Source: Gordonia effusa NBRC 100432
GTDB taxonomy: Bacteria > Actinomycetota > Actinomycetes > Mycobacteriales > Mycobacteriaceae
Direction of reading: 5' to 3'
DNA length: 64,000 bases
NCBI RefSeq assembly: GCF_000241305.1
Contig: NZ_BAEH01000132.1
Span: 41,662 to 105,661, forward strand
Shown here: positions 39,395 through 48,681 of the stretch, one piece after another
Layout: each line of letters opens with the position of its first letter
Position numbering within the stretch: position 1 is the stretch's first letter
The notes under the pieces: model-generated
The model's database searches: none
What the model saw: only the letters and a program-made list of their open reading frames with translations
Told to the model about the DNA's origin: nothing
Translations under genes and position numbers: made by a program

Positions 39395-41161
39395 ATGGAC
39401 ATGTCTATCCGATCGGGGCCGGCGCGGGTGCTGCTCGCAGTCGAAGCGGTACTCGCGACCGGACTAGTCATCTGGAGTGCCATCGGCGATGCCCGGGGTA
39501 GCTACGCCCTACTGGGCTGCGTCGCCGTCGGCCTACTCGCCGGGCTGCGTCCAGTGCGCAACTATTTCCATACCCGCTGGCGCCGTGCGCAATTCGATCT
39601 TCGCCGCGTTCGGCGCGACCCACACGACGTAGTGACGCGGGCCTTCGACGTCCCGCTCCCGAACCGATCGCGGCGCGACGGCGTCACCGAGCAGATGGGG
39701 GCCCGGTGGGTGGACGACACTTTGATCACGATGCTCGGCATTCATGCGGACCTGACCGTACCGACGACCCTCACCTGCAGCGGGGTTGTTCCGGACTACG
39801 CGGGTCAGACGCTGACCATGTGCACCATTGCCAACTGTCTCAACACCTTTGACATCTCCGTCGACTCGGTCGACCTCGTCAGCCATGGGCGTCGAACAGC
39901 TGGGCCGGGCCATATCGCGCGGATCTATCACGCCACGCTGGGACCGTTGCCGGCGGTTGCCGATCGAGTCACTTTCCTCGTTATCCGATTACGCCCAGCC
40001 GATTTCGCCGACGCCGTAGCCCGTCGGGGCGGTGGGTCGGTGGGCGCGGTGCGCGCCGCGGTCGTCACGACCCGTCGGATCACGGCGGCGCTGAATGACG
40101 CCGGGATCGCCGCTTCGATACTGACCGCCCGGCAAATCACCAATGCCACAATGTTTCTCACTGATGGGGTGCCGCCCGGTGCGTCTGATGAGACTTGGTC
40201 GCAACTGATCCATGACGACACCCGCACCCGGACGTTCGCAATCAACCCAGCCGACTTGCCGAAGATCGCCGCCTCGTCGGGATGGTCGCACGATGCACTG
40301 TCGACCACGCTAGCCTTGCGACTACGCCCTGGTTCACAACCTGGCCTATGCACGGGTCTCTTACGGGTGAACGAACACCCGACGTCGAATCGCGTTTTAG
40401 GAGAATCAGTCTCGGGACTAGTCCCCCTGCCCGGTCGACAATTCGAAGCTCTGTGCGCGACGCTGCCGGTCGCGTCCGCGTCGTGGCTGGACCGGAGTCT
40501 GGCGTGGGCGCCGCTGCCTACCATCGGCCCGCTGCAGATCGGAGGCTGCGGCCAGCTGATCGGTGCCGACGGCGCCGGTCGCGGCGTCGCCATCGCGCTG
40601 GCCGCAGCGCCCGCGGTGATAGTGGTCGGCCAACAACAGTGCGTATGGCAGGTGGTCTCGCGTGCTGTCGCCACCGGTATGACCGTGACGATCAGCACTG
40701 ATCGTCGCGGCTATTGGGATCCGTTGGTCACAACCGTCGCCGACCACGGCGCACTTTCGTTCGATGGTCAACCGCAGGCATACCAACCATCACCGCATTT
40801 GCACGTCGTCGACGAAATCCCCGGTATGCCAATACAATTCACCGACGACACCGCCGACATGAACGTTACCCTGCTCTATGTCTTCGATGACGTCACTCGC
40901 GCCGCCCAATCATCCGTCCGAGCCACTATTCGGTTGATCCACGATCAGGTGTCGCCGGGGTATATCGATCTGGAGGTCGCTGGACACAGACGGCGCGTCT
41001 CGATCGTCACCACCCCCGAGGAGTGGCGAATGTTCGGCAGTCGTCCGGCTACCCAGCGGGCACCCATACGCAGATCGCCACTCCCGATCAGTCAGCTACC
41101 GGCGCAGCGGGAACCAACGCCCGAAAGAACGTCGCCTTTGCCGCTGCGGCCCGCACGGTAA
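39395..41161 (+). CDS. eccE: Type VII secretion protein EccE
   Basis: A 588-residue protein of the EccE type. Two membrane helices lie near the N-terminus (VLLAVEAVLATGLVIWSAIG and YALLGCVAVGLLAGLRPV), followed by the cytoplasmic EccE domain, with DDTLITMLGIHADLTVPTTL and the C-terminal HVVDEIPGMPIQFTDDTADM. EccE lines the periphery of the ESX membrane complex. ATG 39395 follows GGGGGCGGG; an upstream extension to 39287 would cross the shared promoter. Its last 74 bases overlap manA in the opposite direction. Confidence 0.85.
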   Translation: MDMSIRSGPARVLLAVEAVLATGLVIWSAIGDARGSYALLGCVAVGLLAGLRPVRNYFHTRWRRAQFDLRRVRRDPHDVVTRAFDVPLPNRSRRDGVTEQMGARWVDDTLITMLGIHADLTVPTTLTCSGVVPDYAGQTLTMCTIANCLNTFDISVDSVDLVSHGRRTAGPGHIARIYHATLGPLPAVADRVTFLVIRLRPADFADAVARRGGGSVGAVRAAVVTTRRITAALNDAGIAASILTARQITNATMFLTDGVPPGASDETWSQLIHDDTRTRTFAINPADLPKIAASSGWSHDALSTTLALRLRPGSQPGLCTGLLRVNEHPTSNRVLGESVSGLVPLPGRQFEALCATLPVASASWLDRSLAWAPLPTIGPLQIGGCGQLIGADGAGRGVAIALAAAPAVIVVGQQQCVWQVVSRAVATGMTVTISTDRRGYWDPLVTTVADHGALSFDGQPQAYQPSPHLHVVDEIPGMPIQFTDDTADMNVTLLYVFDDVTRAAQSSVRATIRLIHDQVSPGYIDLEVAGHRRRVSIVTTPEEWRMFGSRPATQRAPIRRSPLPISQLPAQREPTPERTSPLPLRPAR

Positions 41162-42338
41162 CGTCGGGATCGTCGTCGGCAATCCAAATCGCCTGTCCCG
41201 CATGGACAGTTGTCGTTCCACCGGTCACCGACCGCACCTCGATGGTCCCGCGCAACACCGCGAGTATCTGTGGGCCCGGCATGTCGAAGGAGATCGACGA
41301 CGCGTGCCGTAGGCCGGTTCCGTCCAATTCGACCCTCGACAAACGGAATTCGCGCGCCTCGGTCAGATAGATCCGCTCCGCGTTGATCGTCCGAATCTGC
41401 GGTGCGAGGTCCTGCGGCGCCACCGGGCTGAAGTCCAAGACACGCAGGAGTTCGGGAACATCGATATGTTTGGGAGTCAATCCGCCGCGCAGTACGTTGT
41501 CCGAGTTGGCCATGATCTCCACGCCCGTGCCCTGCAAATAGGCGTGCAGATTACCGGCCGAAAGGTACAGTGCCTCACCGGGTTCGAGATGGATTCGGTT
41601 GAGCAGCAACGCCGCCAACACCCCCGGATCGCGTGGATACGATTCGCCGAGTTCGAGTAGCGTCTGTAACTCAGACCGAAACTCACTGTCCCCCTGCGCC
41701 AGCAGCGAGACCGCGGCATCGAGTACCGCCGGGACCAGTGTCGCGATCACTGCTTCGGGCAATGTGATCCACGTCGTGAACAATGCGCGCAGGCCGTTGC
41801 AATCCGGTTGTCCGGCAAGCATTCCCAAGTATGGGTCGAGTTCGGCGACCTGCAATTCGCGTAGTAGATCTACGGTCTGCGCCGGGTCACGAAAACCCGC
41901 CAGCGCATCGAATTCGGTGATCGCGACGATTACCTCGGGCTTATGCCAACCGTCGCGGTAATTACGCTCGGGCGCATCGGGCGCGAGGCCCAGGGCATTC
42001 TCACGCGCAAATCCCTCGGCCGCCTGCTCGGCGCTCGGGTGCGCCTGTAGTGATAACGGCTCGTCGGCGGCAAGGACTTTCAGCAGAAACGGCAATCGGG
42101 GACCGAACTCGGCCACCGCGGCGACACCCAGTGATTGAGTCGGATGCGCATCGATTTCAGCCAGCAACGTGGCCGGTTCGCCGTCGGTGTCCACACAGGT
42201 CGATGGGCCGGCCGGGTGCGCGCCGAACCATAATTCGGCCTCCGGATGTGGTGATGGCGTCGGCAAACCGCGGATGGCCGCTATCGATGTCCGAGACCCC
42301 CATGCGTACGGACGGACTACACCTTCGAGCAGTCTCAT
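41088..42338 (-). CDS. manA: Mannose-6-phosphate isomerase, class I
   Basis: A 416-residue zinc enzyme that interconverts fructose-6-P and mannose-6-P, feeding GDP-mannose for lipoarabinomannan and mycothiol-era glycans. Seen: RPYAWGSRTSIAAIRGLP at the start, PHPEAELWFGAHPAGPS, LPFLLKVLAADEPLSLQAHP with zinc ligands, YRDGWHKPEVIVAITEFDAL and LYLSAGNLHAYLQGTGVEIM. It overlaps tobH by 4 bases (operon) and eccE at its 3' end. Confidence 0.92.
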   Translation of the reverse strand: MRLLEGVVRPYAWGSRTSIAAIRGLPTPSPHPEAELWFGAHPAGPSTCVDTDGEPATLLAEIDAHPTQSLGVAAVAEFGPRLPFLLKVLAADEPLSLQAHPSAEQAAEGFARENALGLAPDAPERNYRDGWHKPEVIVAITEFDALAGFRDPAQTVDLLRELQVAELDPYLGMLAGQPDCNGLRALFTTWITLPEAVIATLVPAVLDAAVSLLAQGDSEFRSELQTLLELGESYPRDPGVLAALLLNRIHLEPGEALYLSAGNLHAYLQGTGVEIMANSDNVLRGGLTPKHIDVPELLRVLDFSPVAPQDLAPQIRTINAERIYLTEAREFRLSRVELDGTGLRHASSISFDMPGPQILAVLRGTIEVRSVTGGTTTVHAGQAIWIADDDPDVTVRAAAAKATFFRALVPAAPVAD

Positions 42339-43423
42339 GCCCGTCCAGCTCCCAACAGTCGTAGATATACCGCCGCCATCTCCATTCGCAGCGTCACCAC
42401 AAGGTAGCCCATCGTCTCGTCACGTCCGGCGACCGCCGTGTCCCCCGCATCGTTTGAATCGACGACGTCGACGAGGATTTCGGTGGCCAAATCTCCTACC
42501 CGCTGACGCGTATACCAATGCCGACCGGCCGAACTCACCACGAGTAGTTGCGGCATCCGGCCTATCGGACCGTCGAACTGTGGATCGTAGAAGATCGAAT
42601 CAGCAGCGGATTCGCCGGTGCCCGACCGTATCAGCATCGCGCCCAGTGCGGCCGGCAGTGTCACTGCCGCGCCCGGTACCGCCGCCACGGTCGCGAAGAT
42701 CACGCTGGCGCGTCGTGCCACAACGTCGGTCGAAGCATCGTCGCCGGCCCAAATAGTTTCGCGCTCTTGGACTTTCGACGCCAGAAGCTTCGCCTGGTTC
42801 CGGAAACCTTCGCGATCGGGATGGTTGGCAGCGGCTTCGGCGTCGAGTGCGGTGGCAAGGTCGTCGAAATCGATGACCGCGCCGGTGGTGCGGACCGCCG
42901 TGAGCGCCGCACATACCGCGAGTAGTCCCGCCACCAGCCCGCAAAACCGGAACTCGGCCGGGACGTTGACTCGTGGTGACAGATCGATGACGCGGCCGGC
43001 GACCGCGTCACGGAGCGGCCCTTCCAACGGAGCCAGGGTGACGACCTCGGCACGACGGCGGGCGCCGCGAGCTCCAGCGTCGATGAGTGCCGGGTCACCG
43101 GCGTCGTCACCGGCCAGTACAACGACGTCGAGCGGGCCGATCCAGCCCGGCAAGGTCGGAATGACGACAATCGGAACGTCGACTCGGGCGCCAATCGCCG
43201 CGACCACGAAATCCACCGCATCCGCACCGACCGCCGATGCGCCGGTCACGATCACAAGACTGCGCGGACGCAGTTCAGCCAGGCAATCGAGTACACCTTC
43301 GCGACGTGCTTCGGCGATTGCCCTGACCTGGGCGCCAGCGAGTGCCACAGCTTGCAACAGTCCGTCGCGGTCGGCGGACAACAATTCCTCGACGTCATCG
43401 AGGTCAGCGGTGTCAGAGCGCAT
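42335..43423 (-). CDS. tobH: SIS-domain protein TobH (Rv3256c-like)
   Basis: A 362-residue protein with a SIS-like phosphosugar-binding fold: SLVIVTGASAVGADAVDFVV near residue 55 and PIVVIPTLPGWIGPLDVVVL near 85. In mycobacteria the gene always lies between manA and the mannose genes, suggesting a sugar-phosphate role, but the activity is not established. TACGCT (43431-43436) lies 7 bases before the ATG, so it is likely leaderless. manB, expected upstream in M. tuberculosis, is absent. Confidence 0.82.
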   Translation of the reverse strand: MRSDTADLDDVEELLSADRDGLLQAVALAGAQVRAIAEARREGVLDCLAELRPRSLVIVTGASAVGADAVDFVVAAIGARVDVPIVVIPTLPGWIGPLDVVVLAGDDAGDPALIDAGARGARRRAEVVTLAPLEGPLRDAVAGRVIDLSPRVNVPAEFRFCGLVAGLLAVCAALTAVRTTGAVIDFDDLATALDAEAAANHPDREGFRNQAKLLASKVQERETIWAGDDASTDVVARRASVIFATVAAVPGAAVTLPAALGAMLIRSGTGESAADSIFYDPQFDGPIGRMPQLLVVSSAGRHWYTRQRVGDLATEILVDVVDSNDAGDTAVAGRDETMGYLVVTLRMEMAAVYLRLLGAGRA

Positions 43424-43430
43424 ACGTCTC

Positions 43431-43436
43431 AGCGTA
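43431..43436 (-). promoter_or_regulatory. Leaderless -10 of tobH-manA
   Basis: TACGCT on the minus strand, 7 bases before the ATG at 43423. Confidence 0.45.
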
Positions 43437-43453
43437 TCGACTCGACTGCCGAT

Positions 43454-43903
43454 CTAGTCGACGGGATCGGGAAGTACTCGCAGATGCCCGCGTTGGCCCG
43501 GTCGCGGCTTGACCGGCGCGCGATGGCGGCCACTCTCGGCTGTTCCCATCCGATCGAAGCGGGCATTGGCACTCTGCGACGTCGAGCGATGCAGCGGCAA
43601 GTCGTCGAGACCGTCGAGGGGCACGCTGCCGACCGCCGCGCCGGATTCTCGGACCGCTTCGGCCAACGCGGTCAGTTCCAGATCCTCTGGCGGCGCGCTG
43701 AACGTGCGTTCGCTGCGGAGCATTTCCCAACCGCGGGGCACGGTGATGGTCGCGGCGTGCTCGGCGCACAGATCCCACGCATGGGGTTCGGGATTAGTCG
43801 ACAACGGCCCGATCACCGCGGTTGACTCGGCGTAGACGAAGGTCAGTGTCGCGACGGCGGCACGCGAGCAGCCCGGACGGCGGCACTGACGAGGAGAACT
43901 CAC
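43454..43903 (-). CDS. DUF3499 protein (Rv3258c-like)
   Basis: A 149-residue actinobacterial protein. The first half contains paired cysteines and histidine, CRRPGCSRAAVATLTFVYAE and AWDLCAEHAATITVPRGWEM, which look like a small zinc site. The second half is variable and low in conserved residues. Function unknown. GTG 43903 follows TAACCT by 6 bases. It is divergent from the zincin-like gene, as in M. tuberculosis. Confidence 0.83.
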   Translation of the reverse strand: MSSPRQCRRPGCSRAAVATLTFVYAESTAVIGPLSTNPEPHAWDLCAEHAATITVPRGWEMLRSERTFSAPPEDLELTALAEAVRESGAAVGSVPLDGLDDLPLHRSTSQSANARFDRMGTAESGRHRAPVKPRPGQRGHLRVLPDPVD

Positions 43904-43909
43904 CCGTAG

Positions 43910-43915
43910 AGGTTA
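43910..43915 (-). promoter_or_regulatory. Leaderless -10 of the DUF3499 gene
   Basis: TAACCT on the minus strand, 6 bases before the GTG at 43903. Confidence 0.45.
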
Positions 43916-43989
43916 TCCCGTGGATCACCCCAGAGGGTCGCTGACACACCGTCGAAGGGCTTAACCTCACCGATTTGCCCGAGTGGATC

Positions 43990-43995
43990 TACACT
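43990..43995 (+). promoter_or_regulatory. Leaderless -10 of the zincin-like gene
   Basis: TACACT lies 8 bases before the ATG at 44004. Confidence 0.45.
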
Positions 43996-44003
43996 CCATA
44001 TCC

Positions 44004-44516
44004 ATGCCCAGCCGTCGCAGTTCTCGCGTGCAACCACTCGCGCGGCCGTCGACGCAGCAGACACCGCGGCGTCGGCGCGATCGACACGGCCGTGGCTTGC
44101 GCAGTCCCCTGTTGCCGCAAGCGGTACCGGCATGGCGATCCCGGTCGGACGCCTTCGACGCCGTCGCACTTGAGGCATTCGCCGACATCGATCTTCGCTG
44201 GCGCGAACGACTAACCGGACTCGACGTCGCGGTCGACGACATCCCCCGGATGCTGCCGCGAGACACTGAACGCGTCGAATGGCCCGAGGAGGTCACCGCG
44301 GACGGAAATGTACCGCTGGCGCGGCTAATTCATGCGGGTATCGACACCGAAGGCAGCCCGACGAGGGCGCATATCATTCTGTTTAGACGTCCGTTGGAGA
44401 GCCGCGCGAAACGCGGCGACGACCTACTCGACCTGGTACACGAGGTACTGGTACAGCAAATCGCGACCTATCTCGGCGTCGATGAAGAGACAGTCGACCG
44501 CGGTCCCGACGAGTAA
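44004..44516 (+). CDS. Zincin-like metallopeptidase-family protein (Rv3259-like)
   Basis: A 170-residue protein of the minimal metallopeptidase family beside whiB2. The N-terminal 55 residues are arginine-rich. The position normally occupied by HExxH reads LVHEVLVQQIATYLGV near residue 150: the first His-Glu pair is present, but the second histidine is not, so zinc peptidase activity is doubtful. IILFRRPLESRAKRGDDLLD precedes it. Start set by the leaderless -10. Confidence 0.78.
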   Translation: MPSRRSSRVQPLARPSTQQTPRRRRDRHGRGLRSPLLPQAVPAWRSRSDAFDAVALEAFADIDLRWRERLTGLDVAVDDIPRMLPRDTERVEWPEEVTADGNVPLARLIHAGIDTEGSPTRAHIILFRRPLESRAKRGDDLLDLVHEVLVQQIATYLGVDEETVDRGPDE

Positions 44517-44561
44517 TACCGATCTCGCCAATCGCGAGAAGGTCAGCCAGCCGCGACCGCT

Positions 44562-44942
44562 TTAGATAATGCCGCGCTTGAGCCGGCGGCGTTCTCGCTC
44601 AGAGAGACCGCCCCAGATACCAAAGCGCTCGTCGTTGTGGAGAGCGAACTCAAGGCATTCCGGTTTGACCTCGCACCCTTGGCAGATGCGTTTGGCCTCG
44701 CGGGTTGAACCACCCTTCTCGGGGAAGAATGCTTCGGGATCTGTCTGCGCACACAACGCGCGCTCTTGCCACTGCTCCTCGACCGCATCAAACAGTTCAT
44801 CAAAGTCGTTGGGTACCAACGACAAGTGGTTACGAGCCCCCAATGCATCCGCACCGCTGTCGGCGGGCTGCAACGGAGTGTGGAACTCATGGGTACTGCT
44901 GTGCGGTTCAAGGGCATTGCCGATGCGGTTCTCGAAAGCCAT
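44562..44942 (-). CDS. whiB2: WhiB-family iron-sulfur regulator (WhiB2/WhmD-like)
   Basis: A 126-residue [4Fe-4S] transcription factor needed for septum formation in mycobacteria. Cluster ligands: ALCAQTDPEAFFPEKGG (first Cys), then RICQGCEVKPECLEFAL (CxxC and Cys). The DNA-binding end is FGIWGGLSERERRRLKRGII. ATG 44942 has AGGAGG 8 bases upstream; an in-frame GTG at 44981 is possible but less supported. The N-terminal 40 residues are longer than in M. tuberculosis WhiB2 (89 aa). A long leader with a LexA-like box lies upstream. Confidence 0.92.
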   Translation of the reverse strand: MAFENRIGNALEPHSSTHEFHTPLQPADSGADALGARNHLSLVPNDFDELFDAVEEQWQERALCAQTDPEAFFPEKGGSTREAKRICQGCEVKPECLEFALHNDERFGIWGGLSERERRRLKRGII

Positions 44943-45307
44943 CGCCGGCGCCTCCTTGGAAGTATCGTTTTCGTCAATCACAACTGGTCACTTTTGACAC
45001 CCACCCGTGTCGTTTCTGGCACTAGCACAACTTCTCCACTCGCACGTTAGCGTCTAGGCCTAAACCCAACATCCGATACTTCGAACAAATTGTCGAATAT
45101 GTTGCTAGACAGCAAAGTCTCACACAACATTCTCGATATCGAAAACCGGAATGACACTGTTGTTATTAGATACTCGCTAGGGTACCCAGGTCAAGCCAAA
45201 GTGGAAAATTTGCTTTATACCACCGACTTTCGGTAAAAACCGGACTCGACACGTACTTGAGGTCGGCTTGTGGCGGAGCAGGCAGCGCCGCCACGAACGA
45301 CCCACAC
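44943..45307. other. Long divergent region between whiB2 and fbiA
   Basis: About 365 bases without a gene, more AT-rich than its surroundings, probably holding the promoter and a long leader of whiB2. It contains the LexA-like box at 45081-45096 and nearby TCGATATCGA-type sequence around 45135. No riboswitch was recognised. Confidence 0.45.
45081..45096. promoter_or_regulatory. LexA/SOS-box-like site
   Basis: TCGAAC-AAAT-TGTCGA compares with the actinobacterial SOS box TCGAAC-N4-GTTCGA: the left half matches fully, the right half at 4 of 6 bases. It lies about 140 bases upstream of whiB2. Confidence 0.45.
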
Positions 45308-45313
45308 TACAGT
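45308..45313 (+). promoter_or_regulatory. Leaderless -10 of fbiAB
   Basis: TACAGT lies 8 bases before the GTG at 45322. Confidence 0.5.
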
Positions 45314-45321
45314 GAATCTTC

Positions 45322-46338
45322 GTGAAGGTGACTGTGCTTGTCGGCGGCGTTGGCGGGGCTCGATTCCTACTGGGGGTTCGAGAACTGCTCGGCGCGACGC
45401 CATTCCCGCCGCCCGACTCCGAAAGCCACGCGGCGGCCCATGAAATCACGGCGATCGTAAACGTCGGCGATGACGCGTGGATGCACGGCGTACGCATCTG
45501 CCCCGACCTCGACACATGTATGTACACCCTCGGCGGCGGCATCGATGCCGAACGCGCGTGGGGACGCCAGGGCGAAACCTGGCATGCCAAAGAAGAACTC
45601 GCGGCCTACGGAGCCGATCCCGATTGGTTCGGCCTCGGCGATCGTGACCTCGCTACCCATCTCATTCGGACCCAGATACTCGAGGCCGGATTCCGACTCG
45701 CTGACGTGACCGCGGCACTGTCCAAGCGCTGGCAGCCCGGCGTGCGACTACTGCCGGCTACCGAGGACCGGCACGAGACGCATGTCGTGGTGACCAAACC
45801 CGGCGGCGACGATGACGAGCAGGTAGCCATCCACTTCCAGGAATGGTGGGTCCGCCATCGCGCACAAATCCCGACATTCGGCTTCGCCCAGGTGGGGTCG
45901 GAAGCAAAACCTGGCCCCGGCGTGGTCGACGCCATCGCCGACGCCGATCTCGTCCTATTCGCTCCCAGCAACCCGGTTGTGTCGATCGGCGCGATCATGA
46001 GTGTGCCCGGACTACGTGCGGCACTGCGGAATACGGCCGCACCCGTGGTTGGCATCTCGCCCGTCATCGACAACAAGCCGTTACGCGGCATGGCCGATGA
46101 ATGCCTCACCGTAATCGGTGTCGAAACCACGGCGCAGGCCATCGCCGAACACTACGGCGCTCGCAGCGGCAACGGACTCATCGACGGCTGGCTGATCGCC
46201 GACGGCGACTCGGCGCAGGTCGACGGCATCGCCATCGGTACCGCGCCGCTACTGATGACCGATCCGGCGACTACCGCGAAAATGGTTGTGGCAGCGGCAG
46301 AACTCGTCGGCGTCACGATGCCGGAGACAATCCAGTGA
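45322..46338 (+). CDS. fbiA: FbiA, phospho(enol)pyruvyl/lactyl transferase of F420 synthesis
   Basis: A 338-residue CofD-family enzyme that joins the lactyl-2-diphospho-guanosine-type precursor to Fo, forming F420-0 (or dehydro-F420-0). Seen: [18 protein letters not shown] at the start, [20 protein letters not shown] near residue 40, [20 protein letters not shown] near 95, and [20 protein letters not shown] near 215. It is divergent from whiB2 and overlaps fbiB by GTGA, the same order as Rv3261-Rv3262. Confidence 0.93.
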   Translation: MKVTVLVGGVGGARFLLGVRELLGATPFPPPDSESHAAAHEITAIVNVGDDAWMHGVRICPDLDTCMYTLGGGIDAERAWGRQGETWHAKEELAAYGADPDWFGLGDRDLATHLIRTQILEAGFRLADVTAALSKRWQPGVRLLPATEDRHETHVVVTKPGGDDDEQVAIHFQEWWVRHRAQIPTFGFAQVGSEAKPGPGVVDAIADADLVLFAPSNPVVSIGAIMSVPGLRAALRNTAAPVVGISPVIDNKPLRGMADECLTVIGVETTAQAIAEHYGARSGNGLIDGWLIADGDSAQVDGIAIGTAPLLMTDPATTAKMVVAAAELVGVTMPETIQ

Positions 46339-47687
46339 CCGGAGCTATCGCCGATCACCGGGCGGCGGGCGAACTGCGAATCCTGCCGGTAACCGGGCTC
46401 GGCGAATTCGGCCCCGGTTCCGACGTCGCCGCGCAGATCGCCTCGGCCGCACCGTGGCTCGCCGATGACGACATCGTGGTAATCACCAGCAAGATCTTCT
46501 CCAAAACCGAGGGGCGGATGGTGCCCGCACCGACAGACCCCGACGAGCGCGATGCCTTGCGGCGCAAGCTGGTCGAACAAGAGTCTGTCCGCGTGCTGGC
46601 GCGTAAGAACCGCACGTTGATCACCGAGAACGCCTACGGACTGGTCCAGGCGGCGGCGGGAGTCGACGGATCGAATGTGCCATCGGACCAATTGGCCCTG
46701 CTGCCAGTCGATCCCGATGCCAGTGCCGCACGAACCCGGAGCTCTCTGCTGCGCGAACACGGGCTCGATGTCGCTGTCGTCGTGACGGACACGATGGGTC
46801 GCGCGTGGCGCACCGGTCAGATCGACGTCGCAATCGGTGCCGCCGGAATCGCAGTCAGCCATCCGTATGAGGGCGGCGTCGACGAATACGGAAATCCGTT
46901 GATAGTCACCGACATCGCGGTCGCTGATGAAATTGCTGCGGCGGCTGACCTCGTGAAGGGAAAACTCGCCGGTGTACCGGTCGCCGTGATTCGCGGCCTC
47001 ACGCCTCGCGACAACGGCTCGACCGCCCGAGCGCTGGTGAGACCCGGAGACGAGGATCTGTTCCGTCTGGGGACCGATGAGGCACTCGCACAGGGCCGCA
47101 CCGAGGCGCTGCTGACCCGACGGTCGGTGCGACGGTTCGTCGAAGGCGCGGTGGACGAGGCGGTGATGAACGCGGCCTTCGCCGATGCACTGACGGCGCC
47201 GGCGCCGCATCACACGCATCCGGTCCGCTTCGTATGGGTCCGCGACAGCGCCAGGCGTCGTAACATGCTCGACGCGATGGCTGATTCGTGGCGCACCGAT
47301 CTCACCGGCGATGCCAAGACACCCGAGTCAATCGAGAAGCGGCTGCGCCGTGGCCAAATCCTTTACGATGCACCGGAACTCGTTGTCCCGTGCCTTGTTC
47401 CCGACGGAGTGCACGACTACCCCGACGCGCGACGTCGGGCGGCCGAACACACTATGTTCACCGTCGCCACGGGCGCTGCCGTACAGGGACTGTTGGTCGC
47501 ACTGTCGGTGCGCGGCGTCGGCAGTTGCTGGGTGGGGTCGACGATTTTCGCTCCGGACGTCGTGCGATCGACACTGGAACTCGACGATGACTGGGAACCG
47601 TTGGGAGCCGTAGCGATCGGGTACCCCGAAGAACCGCTGACACCGCGACCACCCGCGCCGATCGATCAGTGGGTAGTGCGGCGATGA
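46335..47687 (+). CDS. fbiB: FbiB, bifunctional F420 glutamate ligase/reductase
   Basis: A 450-residue two-domain enzyme. The N-terminal CofE-like domain (about 1-245) adds gamma-glutamates: [40 protein letters not shown] and [20 protein letters not shown]. The C-terminal nitroreductase-fold domain (about 255-450) contains [20 protein letters not shown] and [17 protein letters not shown]; it binds FMN and reduces dehydro-F420. GTG 46335 overlaps the fbiA stop. The Nudix gene follows with an ATGA overlap. Confidence 0.93.
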   Translation: MTGAIADHRAAGELRILPVTGLGEFGPGSDVAAQIASAAPWLADDDIVVITSKIFSKTEGRMVPAPTDPDERDALRRKLVEQESVRVLARKNRTLITENAYGLVQAAAGVDGSNVPSDQLALLPVDPDASAARTRSSLLREHGLDVAVVVTDTMGRAWRTGQIDVAIGAAGIAVSHPYEGGVDEYGNPLIVTDIAVADEIAAAADLVKGKLAGVPVAVIRGLTPRDNGSTARALVRPGDEDLFRLGTDEALAQGRTEALLTRRSVRRFVEGAVDEAVMNAAFADALTAPAPHHTHPVRFVWVRDSARRRNMLDAMADSWRTDLTGDAKTPESIEKRLRRGQILYDAPELVVPCLVPDGVHDYPDARRRAAEHTMFTVATGAAVQGLLVALSVRGVGSCWVGSTIFAPDVVRSTLELDDDWEPLGAVAIGYPEEPLTPRPPAPIDQWVVRR

Positions 47688-48286
47688 CCGACACCTCGGG
47701 TCGGTTGTTGGCGCAGTCCGCCGTCAACTTGCTGTCGGAGTGGTCGACATCCGACGTCGAGCAGGACTCACTGCGGCACACCTACCTGGCGTTTGTCGCC
47801 GCGAATCCTGATGCGTGCCTTCGTCGTTCGCCGTCGGGGCATCTGACGGCGTCAGCGCTCGTGCTCGACGCCCAGGGCACGCACACGTTGTTGACATTGC
47901 ATCCGCGGATTGGGCGGTGGGTGCAGCTGGGCGGGCATATGGAGCCGGCCGATCCGTCGGTCGACGCCGCGGCGCTGCGTGAGGCGACCGAAGAATCGGG
48001 ATTGTCGGGGCTGCGGCTCGCCGGGTCACCGCGGACCGGCCGCCCGTCGATCGCGCGGCTGCACACACATCCGATCACGTGTTCCCTGGGTGTACCCACG
48101 CGCCATCTCGACGTGCAGTTCTGCGCTGTGGCGCAACGGGATTCGTCGGGCGAGCTGCCACAGCCGATACGCAGTGACGAATCGGTCGACCTGGCCTGGT
48201 GGCCGGTCGACGCATTGCCCGCAGACGCGGACACGGCGACGTTGACGCCATTGATAGCGGCGGCCGTGGCGTTGGTTCAGGGGTAG
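47684..48286 (+). CDS. Nudix hydrolase downstream of fbiB
   Basis: A 200-residue Nudix protein. The Nudix box is [11 protein letters not shown] then [17 protein letters not shown] near residue 90-115, with the REXXEE ligands intact. The first 60 residues form a helical region, typical of this actinobacterial group. Its ATG overlaps the fbiB stop (ATGA), so it is part of the F420 operon; a housekeeping role toward a GDP- or pyrophosphate-containing intermediate is conceivable but unproven. Confidence 0.83.
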   Translation: MTDTSGRLLAQSAVNLLSEWSTSDVEQDSLRHTYLAFVAANPDACLRRSPSGHLTASALVLDAQGTHTLLTLHPRIGRWVQLGGHMEPADPSVDAAALREATEESGLSGLRLAGSPRTGRPSIARLHTHPITCSLGVPTRHLDVQFCAVAQRDSSGELPQPIRSDESVDLAWWPVDALPADADTATLTPLIAAAVALVQG

Positions 48287-48515
48287 TTAGCTGAAACCTG
48301 CGAGGTCAGTATCGGCGAGGGAACAGTCCCCAGCCCGACGTCAGACCACAGACTTCAGCCCAGTAGGCGGAAATGTAAGTCAGGCAACATGATCGGCTAG
48401 CCGCCTGCTCGTCGTCCTTGCTCGGACGAAGTCCGCTACGGTGCGTTGAGTCGATGTCCAGAGCGAGTTGGTCTTTCGTATCACCGTCTCGATACGCGCA
48501 AGCTCGCTTCCGCTA
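48287..48515. other. Intergenic DNA after the fbiAB-Nudix operon
   Basis: No gene is seen. From about 48480 it contains GTCTCGATACGCGCAAGCTC, the same inverted-repeat type seen beside the other repeat arrays. Confidence 0.4.
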
Positions 48516-48660
48516 CTCGACCGACGAATGCGGTGCAGCCACCCAACACCACAGCGCTCCTCGACCGACAAATGCGGTGCGACCGCACAGCACCACAGGC
48601 AGTGCTCGACCGATGTGGGGCTGCCTCCGCATAACGTCGCCACAGTGCTACTCGTCCGAC
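48516..48660. repeat. Direct-repeat array, about 45-bp period, array 1
   Basis: CTCGACCGA recurs at 48516, 48560 and 48605, and as CTCGTCCGA at 48651; the first two units continue into AATGCGGTG. Spacing is 44-46 bases and the units are diverged. It lies between the convergent Nudix and glgC genes. Spacers are not unique sequences of CRISPR type. Confidence 0.55.
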
Positions 48661-48681
48661 GAGGGGATGCTGCCCCATCCC

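Noticed and set aside
42548..42925. Hidden manB remnant opposite tobH
   Set aside because: The frame shows no phosphomannomutase serine loop or metal motif and is antisense to tobH.
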